Position numbers and translations under genes: made by a program. Shown piece after piece: positions 7,356-14,464 of a stretch of 64,000 nucleotides of DNA. The notes beneath the pieces were generated by a model. It made no database searches. It had not been told where the DNA came from and saw nothing but the letters and a program-made list of their open reading frames with translations. The number at the start of each line of letters is the position of its first letter. Position 1 is the stretch's first letter. Source of the stretch: Eubacterium sp. (GTDB taxonomy: Bacteria > Bacillota > Clostridia > Oscillospirales > Acutalibacteraceae); NCBI GenBank assembly GCA_017446095.1, contig JAFSRN010000008.1:62001-126000 (forward strand), given 5' to 3'.

Positions 7356-8300
7356 TCAGAACCTCCTAATACTTATCTCACCGCTTGTAAGGGTGGTGAT
7401 TTCCCCGTTTTCAAGGCGGACGGCAAGCCCGCCGTTTTCGTCAATATACTCTGCTTTTGCAGGGGTAACAACCCCGTTTTTAATAAAGTTAATCCGCTCG
7501 CCGATTATCATAGAGTGCGTGCGGTAGTAATCCATATACTCCGCTGCAGGCGAATCTGCAACGTGCATAATTTCGTCTGCAATCGCGGCAATGAGTTCCG
7601 CGCGGCGTATGTCTGCGTTAAGGCTCGCCGCGTTTTCCACATCGTGCGGAAACTGCACGGTTTTGATATTCATACCCACGCCGATAATCACCGAGGTGAC
7701 GGTCTGCGTTTCAAAATCCGTGACGGCTTCGGTAAGTATGCCGCAGATTTTTTTGCCGCCGAGGTAAACATCATTAACCCACTTGATTTGCGGCTTTTTA
7801 TCGGTTAGCCTTTCCACCGCCCTGCACACAGCAACCGCGGCGGCTGTGGTAACGCTTACCGCGCTGCCAAGCGGCTTCATAGGATGCAGCACAAGCGTGA
7901 GGTAAACGCCCGTCAGCGCAGGCGAGTAGAACGTTTTGCCCTGCCTGCCCCTGCCGCCTGTCTGCTCGTCGGCGGTTACAAGGAAGGTGTTTGTTTTGCC
8001 TGTGCCGAGCAGCCGCTTTGCCTCGTTGTTAGTCGAGTCAATAGTCGGGTAGCACAGAACCTCAATATCATTTTTAAGGTGCGCGCCGATAAGTTCAGGC
8101 GTGATAATATCGTTGTCGCTGCCGAGGATATACCCTCTGTTTGTCACAGCGTCAATCGCGTAGCCCTCGCCGCGCAGCGCCTTAATCGCTTTCCACACCG
8201 CGGCTCTGCTCACGCCGAGCGTGCGCGCAATTTCCTCGCCGCTGATAAACGAATCCGAGTTCGCAATCAGCAGGCTCAATACTTCGTTTTTAGTACTCAT
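7356..8300 (-). CDS. birA: Biotin-[acetyl-CoA-carboxylase] ligase and repressor BirA
   Basis: BirA forms biotinyl-5'-AMP and attaches biotin to carrier lysines. This 314-residue form keeps the N-terminal winged helix (about 1-65, with ISGEEIARTLGVSRAAVWKAI), so it may also repress biotin genes. The catalytic domain shows the GRGRQGKTFYSP loop near residues 117-128, the KWVNDVYL motif near residues 174-181 and the KKICGILTE segment. The SH3-like C-terminal domain carries LENGEITTLTSGEI. No biotin biosynthesis gene is in the window. It follows degV by 1 bp in the lexA-led run. Confidence 0.95.
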   Translation of the reverse strand: MSTKNEVLSLLIANSDSFISGEEIARTLGVSRAAVWKAIKALRGEGYAIDAVTNRGYILGSDNDIITPELIGAHLKNDIEVLCYPTIDSTNNEAKRLLGTGKTNTFLVTADEQTGGRGRQGKTFYSPALTGVYLTLVLHPMKPLGSAVSVTTAAAVAVCRAVERLTDKKPQIKWVNDVYLGGKKICGILTEAVTDFETQTVTSVIIGVGMNIKTVQFPHDVENAASLNADIRRAELIAAIADEIMHVADSPAAEYMDYYRTHSMIIGERINFIKNGVVTPAKAEYIDENGGLAVRLENGEITTLTSGEISIRRF

Positions 8301-8301
8301 A

Positions 8302-9150
8302 CTATCTTCTTATGTAGAACACAGCCAGCGTGCCGGGGCCGCAGTGCGACGAAATTGTGCACCCTGCGTCGGCATAAATAGCCTCGGCAAACCTGCCGTT
8401 GCCCTCAACAAGCCCCTTGATGAACGCCAGAGTCTGCGGCTCAACGTCGCCGCTGTTTGCAACAACAATGCGCGATGTGTCAATCCTGTTTTCATCAAGC
8501 CGGTCGCTTACATACTGCTTGTACACCGCGTCCATTCTGCCGCGGTATTTTTTTGCAACGTCCATTGCGCCCTCGCTGTTAACGGCAATGCTCGGCTTTA
8601 CGCCCAGAACGTTTGCGCCGAAGCGCGCCACGCCCGAGCATCTGCCGCCCTTGTGCAGGTATTCAAGCGAACTCAGCACAAAGGTTGCGCTTACCTTCGG
8701 CACAAGCTTTGTAACCTTGTCGGCAATCTTTTTTGCGTCCATACCCTTGTCGCGGAAGTCGCAGGCTTTGAGCACGAGCAGCCCCATAGCCGTGCAGAGC
8801 GACTTTGAGTCGATAACGTACACATCGTCAAAATCCTCTGCCGCGATGCACGCGTTGTGGTAGGTAGAAGAAATCGCGGACGACAGGCTGATATGCACAA
8901 CCTTTTTGCCGTCGCTCACCGCGCGGTCAAAAACCTCGTAGTAGCGGTTTGGCGGCACTGCCGCGGTTTTTGGCAGAATCCCCTTTTCCGCCACAAAACT
9001 GTAAATGTCATTCGGCGTTACGTCAACCCCGTCAAGATGTTCCTCGTCGCCAAGCAGGATGGACAGCGGAATAATCTCAATTTCGCGCTGTGCCGCAATG
9101 TCCTTTGGCAAATCGCAGGTTGAATCAGCCGTAATCAGAATATCACTCAC
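8302..9150 (-). CDS. DegV family fatty-acid-binding protein
   Basis: DegV proteins bind fatty acids; in several Firmicutes they act as FakB subunits, presenting exogenous fatty acids to the FakA kinase. The 282-residue protein has the family start ILITADSTCDLP, the HISLSSAISSTYHNA ligand loop near residues 95-109, and the closing SHCGPGTLAVFY motif. A second degV lies at 15969-16841, and plsY, the acyltransferase using acyl-phosphate made by this route, lies next to that copy. No fakA is in the window. The gene is packed between birA and an anchored protein. Confidence 0.93.
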   Translation of the reverse strand: MSDILITADSTCDLPKDIAAQREIEIIPLSILLGDEEHLDGVDVTPNDIYSFVAEKGILPKTAAVPPNRYYEVFDRAVSDGKKVVHISLSSAISSTYHNACIAAEDFDDVYVIDSKSLCTAMGLLVLKACDFRDKGMDAKKIADKVTKLVPKVSATFVLSSLEYLHKGGRCSGVARFGANVLGVKPSIAVNSEGAMDVAKKYRGRMDAVYKQYVSDRLDENRIDTSRIVVANSGDVEPQTLAFIKGLVEGNGRFAEAIYADAGCTISSHCGPGTLAVFYIRR

Positions 9151-9171
9151 TTTAATAACCCCTGTTTGTTT

Positions 9172-10455
9172 TTACCTTGCGCCGTAGTTGATTTCTATAC
9201 TGCTTATATCGCTGCGCGCATAGGCTCTGTCAAAAGTAATTTTAAGCACCTGCACACCGTTAACCTCCATAACCGAAGCGGTGTATGCAATGTCGTACTT
9301 GTTATTTGCGCCGTCGGTGATGACGATTGAAAAATCGCCCTTGCCGTATACGTCCGAATCAAACGTAAAGCCGCTTTTTGCGGTAAGCTCAACGTAGGAT
9401 TCCGTAATCATAACCTTCTGAATGTTCTTGATGTCCGTGGACTCTTCCGCAAGCGAGATAGTCTGCTCTATAACGTCGCTCTTGAACTCGGGCTTGTACT
9501 TAATCCAGTCAATCACAGCGTCGTTGCCCACGGGGGTTTTGACGGAATTGTTTTCCGCATAATTCCACTGCTCGGTTGTAACAACAGTCGGGTCGGCAAC
9601 AACGTACTTGCTCTCGGGCTTGAAGTTCATAGTCTTTTCCTTAACCGCAAACGTGCGGTCGCTCGTAAACGCAAGCTTGAAGTTGATGTGGCCTGCTGTC
9701 TGCACGGTCTGGGAATCCTTGTAGCTGATATTCACCTCAACGCTTATGCAGATTTCCTTGTCCTTATTTATGGAGTAAACGCCCTTGCCCTTTGACCAGG
9801 TTTGCATGGTAAGGTACTCGTTGCCGTTTTGCAGCGCACGCGCGTAGCCGTTGTAGCCGGACTTTGCAATGCCTGTTTTGCTGTCGTAGGAAATCGCTTT
9901 GCTCTTGCTGTCCATAGACACTTGCAAATACTTTTTGCAGGTCTTGAGCTGACTGATTTCCTCACGAATCTGGTTGGCGAGAATATCCTCCCAGGTGCTC
10001 TGGTTTGCGCAGTAAACATTGTACTTTACAACGCGCGAATCCTTAAGCTCGGGCTTTAGCAGAAACACTTCGTAAGTGTACTCTCCTGTAGACGCATTCT
10101 CCGTGCTGACTGCTTTAACAAGGATTTCGTCCGTGCCGTCGCCGTCGTAATCGGTAAGGTACATCTTGGGCGGCTTTGTGTCGTTAAGGCTGCCCCAGTT
10201 TTCAATCTCGTACTCGTCCTTGCCGTGGGTGAGTATGATTCCCGTGGTGCCTTTGTAGAGCTTATACCCCTCTTTTTTAAGCTGGGCGAGAAGCTGCCTG
10301 TCCGCATTTTTTTCCGTTGCAGGCTGCTGCGAAACAGTGGTGAGCTGCACGGTTTCCTGCTTTTCAAACGGGTTGCCGTTTGTGTAGTAGTAAACGCCGA
10401 AAACTATTCCCACCGCAAGCACCAGCGTGAATAAAACTCTGAAAAAATACTTCAT
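9172..10455 (-). CDS. Membrane-anchored extracytoplasmic protein with an aspartate-rich calcium-type motif
   Basis: I cannot name this 427-residue protein. An N-terminal membrane segment (FRVLFTLVLAVGIVFGVYYYT) is followed by a short linker and a large outside domain. Near residues 98-107 is YDGDGTDEIL, a DxDxDG motif of FG-GAP/VCBS type that probably binds calcium. The C-terminal half is beta-rich. The 551-residue protein at 52963-54618 has the same plan with two such motifs. It begins at the base after the HAD phosphatase stop, in the lexA-led run. Confidence 0.8.
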   Translation of the reverse strand: MKYFFRVLFTLVLAVGIVFGVYYYTNGNPFEKQETVQLTTVSQQPATEKNADRQLLAQLKKEGYKLYKGTTGIILTHGKDEYEIENWGSLNDTKPPKMYLTDYDGDGTDEILVKAVSTENASTGEYTYEVFLLKPELKDSRVVKYNVYCANQSTWEDILANQIREEISQLKTCKKYLQVSMDSKSKAISYDSKTGIAKSGYNGYARALQNGNEYLTMQTWSKGKGVYSINKDKEICISVEVNISYKDSQTVQTAGHINFKLAFTSDRTFAVKEKTMNFKPESKYVVADPTVVTTEQWNYAENNSVKTPVGNDAVIDWIKYKPEFKSDVIEQTISLAEESTDIKNIQKVMITESYVELTAKSGFTFDSDVYGKGDFSIVITDGANNKYDIAYTASVMEVNGVQVLKITFDRAYARSDISSIEINYGAR

Positions 10456-11052
10456 TTAACTATCCCTGTATTTGTCCTTAAAATTAAATTCGTGTTTTTT
10501 GCCGTCTGATATATGGTAGCACTTTCCGCCTGCGAGGGCGAAAATGTATTTGTCGTGCTTCAAGGAATCGGAATAGACGTCAACGACCTTGATTTCGTCC
10601 CTGTCAAACTCCTCATAAAGGCGCCTTACCTTTTCCGCGCCGCGGCAGTTTTCGCCGATAATTGCGCCCGTTATAGGGTTGTGACGCGTGCAGATAAGCT
10701 TGTCAAAACCGAGCCTGCGGTCAATCTCCTCAAGTAGAAAATCGGGGCTTGCACTGATAACCACACTGTAGCGCTTTCTGTCCGCCTTAAACCATCCGTG
10801 CACCTGCTTTTCGTGCCTGTTCCAGAAGCCTTTTACCGCCTTTTCTTTTGGAATCATCGGCACAAACATAAAGCAAATGCGCTTAAACTGCGTGAACGTG
10901 ATAACCCTTGCAAGCATAAGCACCAGACCTGCAACCACCACGGGCATCCATAAAATGCACCACGGATAATGCAGCAGGCAGTAGCCCACAAACAGCGTGC
11001 CGCTGTCAAACGGAACTATGGTTTTGTCAAAATCGTAAATGTCTATTTCCAT
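10456..11052 (-). CDS. HAD-superfamily phosphatase (subfamily IB, SerB-like)
   Basis: The 198-residue protein has HAD motif I as DFDKTIVPFDSG near residues 7-18. Motif II is VVISASPDFLLEE near residues 96-108, and the motif III/IV region is VVDVYSDSLKHDKYIFALAGG. The hydrophobic span at about residues 24-49 is the cap region common in the HAD-IB group, which includes phosphoserine phosphatases and putative membrane-associated phosphatases. The substrate cannot be told from the sequence. It lies in the lexA-led run, 20 bp after the dCMP deaminase gene. Confidence 0.88.
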   Translation of the reverse strand: MEIDIYDFDKTIVPFDSGTLFVGYCLLHYPWCILWMPVVVAGLVLMLARVITFTQFKRICFMFVPMIPKEKAVKGFWNRHEKQVHGWFKADRKRYSVVISASPDFLLEEIDRRLGFDKLICTRHNPITGAIIGENCRGAEKVRRLYEEFDRDEIKVVDVYSDSLKHDKYIFALAGGKCYHISDGKKHEFNFKDKYRDS

Positions 11053-11072
11053 AATTTATACAGTTTGTATAA

Positions 11073-11570
11073 TTACACTTCCCTCTCGTCAAATGAGAAG
11101 GTGATTTTTTTATCGCTCTTAAACTGCGTAAGCTTTACGCCTGCGGAGTTGAGCATCTTTTTACTTGCAATCGTGCCGGGCGTGTTTGCATATTTGTCCG
11201 AGATGTAAACCACCTCTTTTATTCCGCTTTGTATAATCGCTTTTGCGCACTCGTTGCACGGGAACAGCGCCACAAAAATGCGCGAGCCGCGCAAATCCTG
11301 ACCGCCGGAATTGAGTATTGCGTTAAGTTCGGCATGGCAGACAAACGGATACTTTGTGTCGTTTGGCTCTGCGGCGTTGCGTTCCCACGGAAAATCGTCG
11401 TCGCTGCAGCCGCGCGGAAAACCGTTGTAGCCCACGCTCATAATCTTGTTGTCGTCGCTTACAATGCACGCGCCGACCTGCGTGTTGGGGTCCTTACTGC
11501 GCATGGACGACAGCAGCGAAACACCCATAAAATATTCATCCCACGAAATATAGTCGCTTCTTTTTGGCAT
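11073..11570 (-). CDS. Deoxycytidylate (dCMP) deaminase, ComEB-like
   Basis: The enzyme makes dUMP from dCMP, feeding thymidylate synthesis. The 165-residue protein has the zinc site of the cytidine deaminase superfamily: His79-Ala-Glu81 and PCNEC (Cys105, Cys108). The YISWDEYFMGVSLLSS start is typical of dCMP deaminases. A YNGFPRG segment near residues 48-54 is found in the same family. It sits 18 bp after mrp in a run headed by lexA, a plausible nucleotide-supply partner of the DNA damage response, though that link is inference. Confidence 0.92.
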   Translation of the reverse strand: MPKRSDYISWDEYFMGVSLLSSMRSKDPNTQVGACIVSDDNKIMSVGYNGFPRGCSDDDFPWERNAAEPNDTKYPFVCHAELNAILNSGGQDLRGSRIFVALFPCNECAKAIIQSGIKEVVYISDKYANTPGTIASKKMLNSAGVKLTQFKSDKKITFSFDEREV

Positions 11571-11588
11571 AGTGTTACCTCTTGTAAA

Positions 11589-12410
11589 TTAAGCAAATAC
11601 GTTGAGCGCGCCAACAAAATCGTCAAGCTCGGGCGCTTCAATTTCTTCAACCTTACCCTCGTCAACAAGTTTTGCGTTGTCGGGATTAATCGGCAGCTTT
11701 GCAAGCACCGGCAGGTTGAGTTCGGCTGCAGTTGCGTCAATCTGCGACTCGCCGAAAATGCTGTGCTTTTTGCCGCAGTCAGGGCAAACGAAGTAGCTCA
11801 TATTCTCAATAAGACCGAGCACGGGCACATTCATCATTTCCGCCATATTGTACGCTTTATTTACAATCATTTTAACAAGGTCCTGCGGCGTTGAAACAAT
11901 AACAATACCGTCAACAGGCAGCGACTGGAACACTGTAAGCGCCACGTCGCCTGTTCCGGGCGGCATATCAACAAAGAGTATGTCAAGCTCGCCCCAGTTA
12001 ACGTCTGTCCAGAACTGCTGAATCATACCGCTGATAACAGGACCGCGCCACACTACGGGCGAGTTAACATCCTCAAGCAGCAGGTTGATGCTCATCATCT
12101 TAACGCCTGTTTTTGTAACAGTCGGCAGCAGCCCCATATCGTCCTGCATTGCGCGGCTTGTAATGCCGAAGGACTTCGGCACGGACGGACCCGTAACGTC
12201 GGCGTCAAGAATGCCGACCTTAAGCCCCGCCTTCTGGCACTTTGCGGCAAGCAGACAGCTTACAAGGCTTTTGCCTACGCCGCCCTTGCCCGACACAACG
12301 CCGATTACCTTTTTGATATTTGAGTGTTCGTTCATCGGCTGCAGAAAGCTCTGCTGCCTTGAGCCGCAGTCAGCGCTGCAGGTTGAACAATCGTGTGTAC
12401 ATTCGCTCAT
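11589..12410 (-). CDS. Mrp/NBP35-type iron-sulfur carrier ATPase
   Basis: Mrp/ApbC proteins bind and transfer Fe-S clusters in an ATP-dependent way. The 273-residue protein carries the deviant Walker A SGKGGVGKS near residues 40-48, the DADVTGPSVPK motif, and FVDMPPGTGD (Walker B). The conserved CPDC cluster-binding pair lies near residues 209-212. A Cys-rich N-terminus (CTHDCSTCSADC) is common in Clostridial versions. It is the second gene of the lexA-led run, 24 bp downstream of lexA. Confidence 0.94.
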   Translation of the reverse strand: MSECTHDCSTCSADCGSRQQSFLQPMNEHSNIKKVIGVVSGKGGVGKSLVSCLLAAKCQKAGLKVGILDADVTGPSVPKSFGITSRAMQDDMGLLPTVTKTGVKMMSINLLLEDVNSPVVWRGPVISGMIQQFWTDVNWGELDILFVDMPPGTGDVALTVFQSLPVDGIVIVSTPQDLVKMIVNKAYNMAEMMNVPVLGLIENMSYFVCPDCGKKHSIFGESQIDATAAELNLPVLAKLPINPDNAKLVDEGKVEEIEAPELDDFVGALNVFA

Positions 12411-12434
12411 AACTTTATCTCCTGTTTGTGCTTT

Positions 12435-13031
12435 TTATTCATAGTTTCTGACAAGCGCGATTACCTTGCCGAGGACTATAAGCTCGTCCACGATAATCGG
12501 CTCGTAATTATCATTTTCAGGCTGCAGACGGAAGTGGCCGTTTTCCTTGTAAAAGCGCTTAACGGTAGCCTCATCGTCAATCAGCGCAACAACAATTTCG
12601 CCGTTTTCGGCAACGGGCGTTTTTTCAACAATCACAAGGTCGCCGTTTTCAATAGCGGCGTTAATCATCGAATCACCCTTAACGTGCAGCGCAAAAAGCT
12701 CTCTGCCGCCGCTGTTAATCGGCACGGGTATGTAATCCTCAATGCTTTCAACCGCAAGAATCGGCTGACCTGCCGTTACAGTACCCACAAGCGGCACGTA
12801 TTGCGCGCGCTTGCTTCTGCCCGATATTGTGAGTGTGCGCTTCTGATTTGCGTCGCCGCGGTGGATGTACCCCGCCTCTTCAAGCGCCTTGATATGGTAC
12901 TGCACGGTGGATGTTGACTTTACGCCGACAGCCGCACAGATTTCGCGCACGGAGGGTGCCACGCCCTTTTCGTCAATAGTGTCGCGGATATAGTCAAATA
13001 TCTTCTTGCGTGTCTTGTTCATCTTGTCCAC
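12435..13031 (-). CDS. lexA: LexA repressor (SOS regulator, self-cleaving)
   Basis: LexA represses DNA repair genes and cleaves itself when RecA filaments form. From a GTG start the protein has 198 residues. The winged helix contains PSVREICAAVGVKSTSTVQYH, the cleavage site is Ala87-Gly88, and the catalytic dyad is Ser121 (GDSM) and Lys158 (TVKRF). GTG at 13031 is chosen because AAGGGG lies 8 nt upstream; the in-frame ATG further up is not preceded by a ribosome site. It heads a run of eight co-directional genes. No classic GAAC-N4-GTTC box is seen upstream, but a direct repeat flanks the -35. Confidence 0.95.
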   Translation of the reverse strand: MDKMNKTRKKIFDYIRDTIDEKGVAPSVREICAAVGVKSTSTVQYHIKALEEAGYIHRGDANQKRTLTISGRSKRAQYVPLVGTVTAGQPILAVESIEDYIPVPINSGGRELFALHVKGDSMINAAIENGDLVIVEKTPVAENGEIVVALIDDEATVKRFYKENGHFRLQPENDNYEPIIVDELIVLGKVIALVRNYE

Positions 13032-13063
13032 AAAGCGCACCCCTTTAAAATAATACTTATAAT

Positions 13064-13092
13064 ATACTACCATTAAACGTGCCCTTTGTCAA
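13064..13092 (-). promoter_or_regulatory. Sigma-A promoter of lexA
   Basis: TTGACA and TAGTAT are 17 nt apart on the minus strand, with an extended -10 TGG. It drives lexA and probably the seven genes after it. Confidence 0.8.
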
Positions 13093-13104
13093 ACAAATGT
13101 GCCC
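13075..13104 (-). promoter_or_regulatory. Direct repeat GGGCACRTTT around the lexA -35
   Basis: GGGCACATTT and GGGCACGTTT lie exactly 20 nt apart (about two helical turns), flanking the -35 hexamer. The spacing fits two half-sites on one DNA face. It is not a known SOS box, so operator function is inference. Confidence 0.45.
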
Positions 13105-13140
13105 GAAACTTGCCGCATAATTAAAAAATTTGAAAAAGTG

Positions 13141-13169
13141 TTGACATTTAGTTAATAATAAGATATAAT
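13141..13169 (+). promoter_or_regulatory. Perfect consensus promoter of the tRNA-Met/tRNA-Glu operon
   Basis: TTGACA and TATAAT, both exact, are separated by 17 nt and lie 20 bp upstream of the first tRNA. Confidence 0.92.
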
Positions 13170-13188
13170 CTTGCTTGCAATTTGATTC

Positions 13189-13265
13189 GGCTTTATAGCT
13201 CAGTTGGCTAGAGCATTCGGTTCATACCCGGAGTGTCACTGGTTCGAATCCAGTTAAAGCCACCA
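13189..13265 (+). tRNA. tRNA-Met (CAU anticodon)
   Basis: The acceptor GGCTTTA pairs with TAAAGCC, the anticodon loop holds CAT, and the 3' CCA is encoded. The fully paired acceptor end, including the first base pair, indicates an elongator tRNA rather than an initiator. A CAU anticodon modified by TilS to read Ile AUA cannot be excluded from sequence alone. Confidence 0.93.
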
Positions 13266-13267
13266 AC

Positions 13268-13342
13268 GGCCCGGTGGTCAAGCGGTTAAGACACCGCCCT
13301 TTCACGGCGGTAACACGGGTTCAATTCCCGTCCGGGTCACCA
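13268..13342 (+). tRNA. tRNA-Glu (UUC anticodon)
   Basis: The acceptor GGCCCGG pairs with CCGGGTC, the anticodon is TTC, the T arm holds GGTTCAATTCC, and CCA is encoded. It begins 2 bp after tRNA-Met and shares its promoter. Confidence 0.95.
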
Positions 13343-13346
13343 TAAC

Positions 13347-13374
13347 AAAAGCAGTCCGTTTGGACTGCTTTTTG
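13347..13374 (+). terminator. Terminator of the tRNA operon
   Basis: AAAAGCAGTCC and GGACTGCTTTTT form a strong hairpin with a GTTT loop directly after the tRNA-Glu CCA. Confidence 0.9.
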
Positions 13375-13379
13375 TTATG

Positions 13380-13435
13380 CCGACGGGGATTGAAGCCTAA
13401 GAGGGTCTGAGCGTTAATAAAAAAGTTCGGGTCAC
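13380..13435. repeat. tRNA-Glu-derived fragments behind the terminator
   Basis: GACGGGGATTGAA at 13381-13393 is the inverted T-arm of tRNA-Glu with one mismatch. GTTCGGGTCAC at 13425-13435 resembles the same tRNA's 3' end in direct orientation. The order (terminator, inverted T-arm, direct 3' end) is the same as behind tRNA-Gly at 56143-56301. Confidence 0.5.
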
Positions 13436-13444
13436 ATTGCTACC

Positions 13445-13488
13445 TGACCTTTGTGCCGATAATTGTAAAAAAGTCGGCACCAAGGTCA
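13445..13488. repeat. 15-bp inverted repeat (hairpin)
   Basis: TGACCTTTGTGCCGA and TCGGCACCAAGGTCA pair at 14 of 15 positions across a 14-nt loop. It has no U-run and lies between the tRNA tail module and the NADAR gene. It may be a degenerate terminator or a small mobile palindrome. Confidence 0.55.
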
Positions 13489-13523
13489 ATAAACTTTTTG
13501 CACTATTGCTATTATTATGTATC

Positions 13524-13550
13524 TTGACAAACGGCGGTTAAAAATATAAT
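13524..13550 (+). promoter_or_regulatory. Promoter of the NADAR gene
   Basis: TTGACA is followed by TATAAT after 15 nt, or by TAATAT after 17 nt. It lies just before an AAGGAGG ribosome site. Confidence 0.65.
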
Positions 13551-13570
13551 ATATGGTAAGGAGGTAAATT

Positions 13571-14062
13571 ATGGGTATAATCTGTTTTCACAATCCGGAC
13601 GATGAATACGGCTTTTTGAGCAACTGGGATTTGTCCGATTTTGAAGTTGACGGCATAAAGTTTACCTCGCTTGAACAGTATATGATGTATAAAAAGGCGG
13701 TTGCCTTTGACGATTTTGCCGTTGCGGATAAAATTCTTGCAACAAGCGACGTTAAAAAGATTAAAGCGCTTGGCAGAACCGTGCATAATTATAACGACAC
13801 GGTGTGGAACGGCATACGGCAGATTGTTGTGTACGAGGGCTTGATGGCAAAATTCAACCAGAACCCCGAGCTTAAGGAAAAGCTGCTTGCTACCGGCGAC
13901 GAAATTCTGGCGGAAGCGGCAAAAGGCGATACTGTATGGGGTATCGGCACCACCTTGCGCGAGAAGGCGCGCCTTGATATGGATAAGTGGAAGGGGCAAA
14001 ACCTGCTTGGTTTTTCGCTTATGCTGGTTCGCGACGAACTGCGAAAAGACTTATCCGATTAA
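13571..14062 (+). CDS. NADAR family (YbiA-like) N-glycosidase
   Basis: NADAR proteins cleave N-glycosidic bonds. YbiA-type members act on riboflavin-pathway intermediates, while others remove ADP-ribose from guanine bases in DNA in toxin-antitoxin or phage defence settings. The 163-residue protein has the family pattern: GFLSNWDLSDFEVDGIKF, then SLEQYMMYKKAVAF with its conserved Glu near residue 37, and later GDTVWGIG near residues 120-127. The ribosome site AAGGAGG is strong. No DarT-like toxin gene neighbours it, so a housekeeping damage-control role is as likely as defence. Confidence 0.9.
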   Translation: MGIICFHNPDDEYGFLSNWDLSDFEVDGIKFTSLEQYMMYKKAVAFDDFAVADKILATSDVKKIKALGRTVHNYNDTVWNGIRQIVVYEGLMAKFNQNPELKEKLLATGDEILAEAAKGDTVWGIGTTLREKARLDMDKWKGQNLLGFSLMLVRDELRKDLSD

Positions 14063-14082
14063 TTCGCACAAAAAATAAAAAT

Positions 14083-14411
14083 ATAAAGAAAAGAGGAAAA
14101 ATTATTGCTGTAATCTGTGTACTTGCGCTTGCTGTGTTTGCGGGCTGCTAGGGCAAAACGGAGGAGGAAACCACCACCGCTGCAAATGTGACTAACGTTT
14201 TGACGGGCTCATGGCAGAACGAGGACAACAAGTACACCTTTAACGAGGACGGAACCGGCTTCCTGCTTAACAGGAAGGACGAAACAGGCGTGGCTACTAC
14301 TCAGGCTGCAACGGCAGCTCACAGAACACCACAACCGGCACTTATGAGATTAAAGACGGTAAGCTTTACCTCAATCTCAGCGACGGCACTTCGCTTGTAC
14401 CGGTTAACTAA
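14083..14411 (+). pseudogene. Decayed lipoprotein gene
   Basis: Reading from 14083, KKRGKIIAVICVLALAVFAGC is a lipoprotein signal with an intact lipobox (FAGC). Three lesions are visible. The start codon is ATA where ATG is expected. A TAG stop follows directly after the lipobox Cys. A frame change lies near 14290, after which the sense reading continues as GYYSGCNGSSQNTTTGTYEI and ends at a TAA at 14411. Downstream of the TAG the frame still codes for TGSWQNEDNKYTFNEDGTG, a pattern of small DUF-type secreted beta domains. It is adjacent to the NADAR gene on the same strand, with a terminator after it. Confidence 0.8.
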
Positions 14412-14432
14412 TCCGCAAAGCAAAACGCATCA

Positions 14433-14464
14433 AAAAAACGCCTCTCATTTATGAGGCGTTTTTA
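14433..14464 (+). terminator. Bidirectional terminator between the lipoprotein remnant and sfp
   Basis: AACGCCTC and GAGGCGTT form a hairpin with A-runs before and TTTTTATT after. The convergent gene stops at 14465, so the hairpin can serve both strands. Confidence 0.85.

Noticed and set aside
13032..13140. Canonical SOS box upstream of lexA
   Set aside because: No GAAC-N4-GTTC or close variant is present. Only the GGGCACRTTT direct repeat is seen and is reported separately.
14188..14454. An 88-codon open frame in the lipoprotein remnant as a real gene
   Set aside because: It begins within the remnant after a stop codon and runs past the frame change into unrelated sequence and the terminator.
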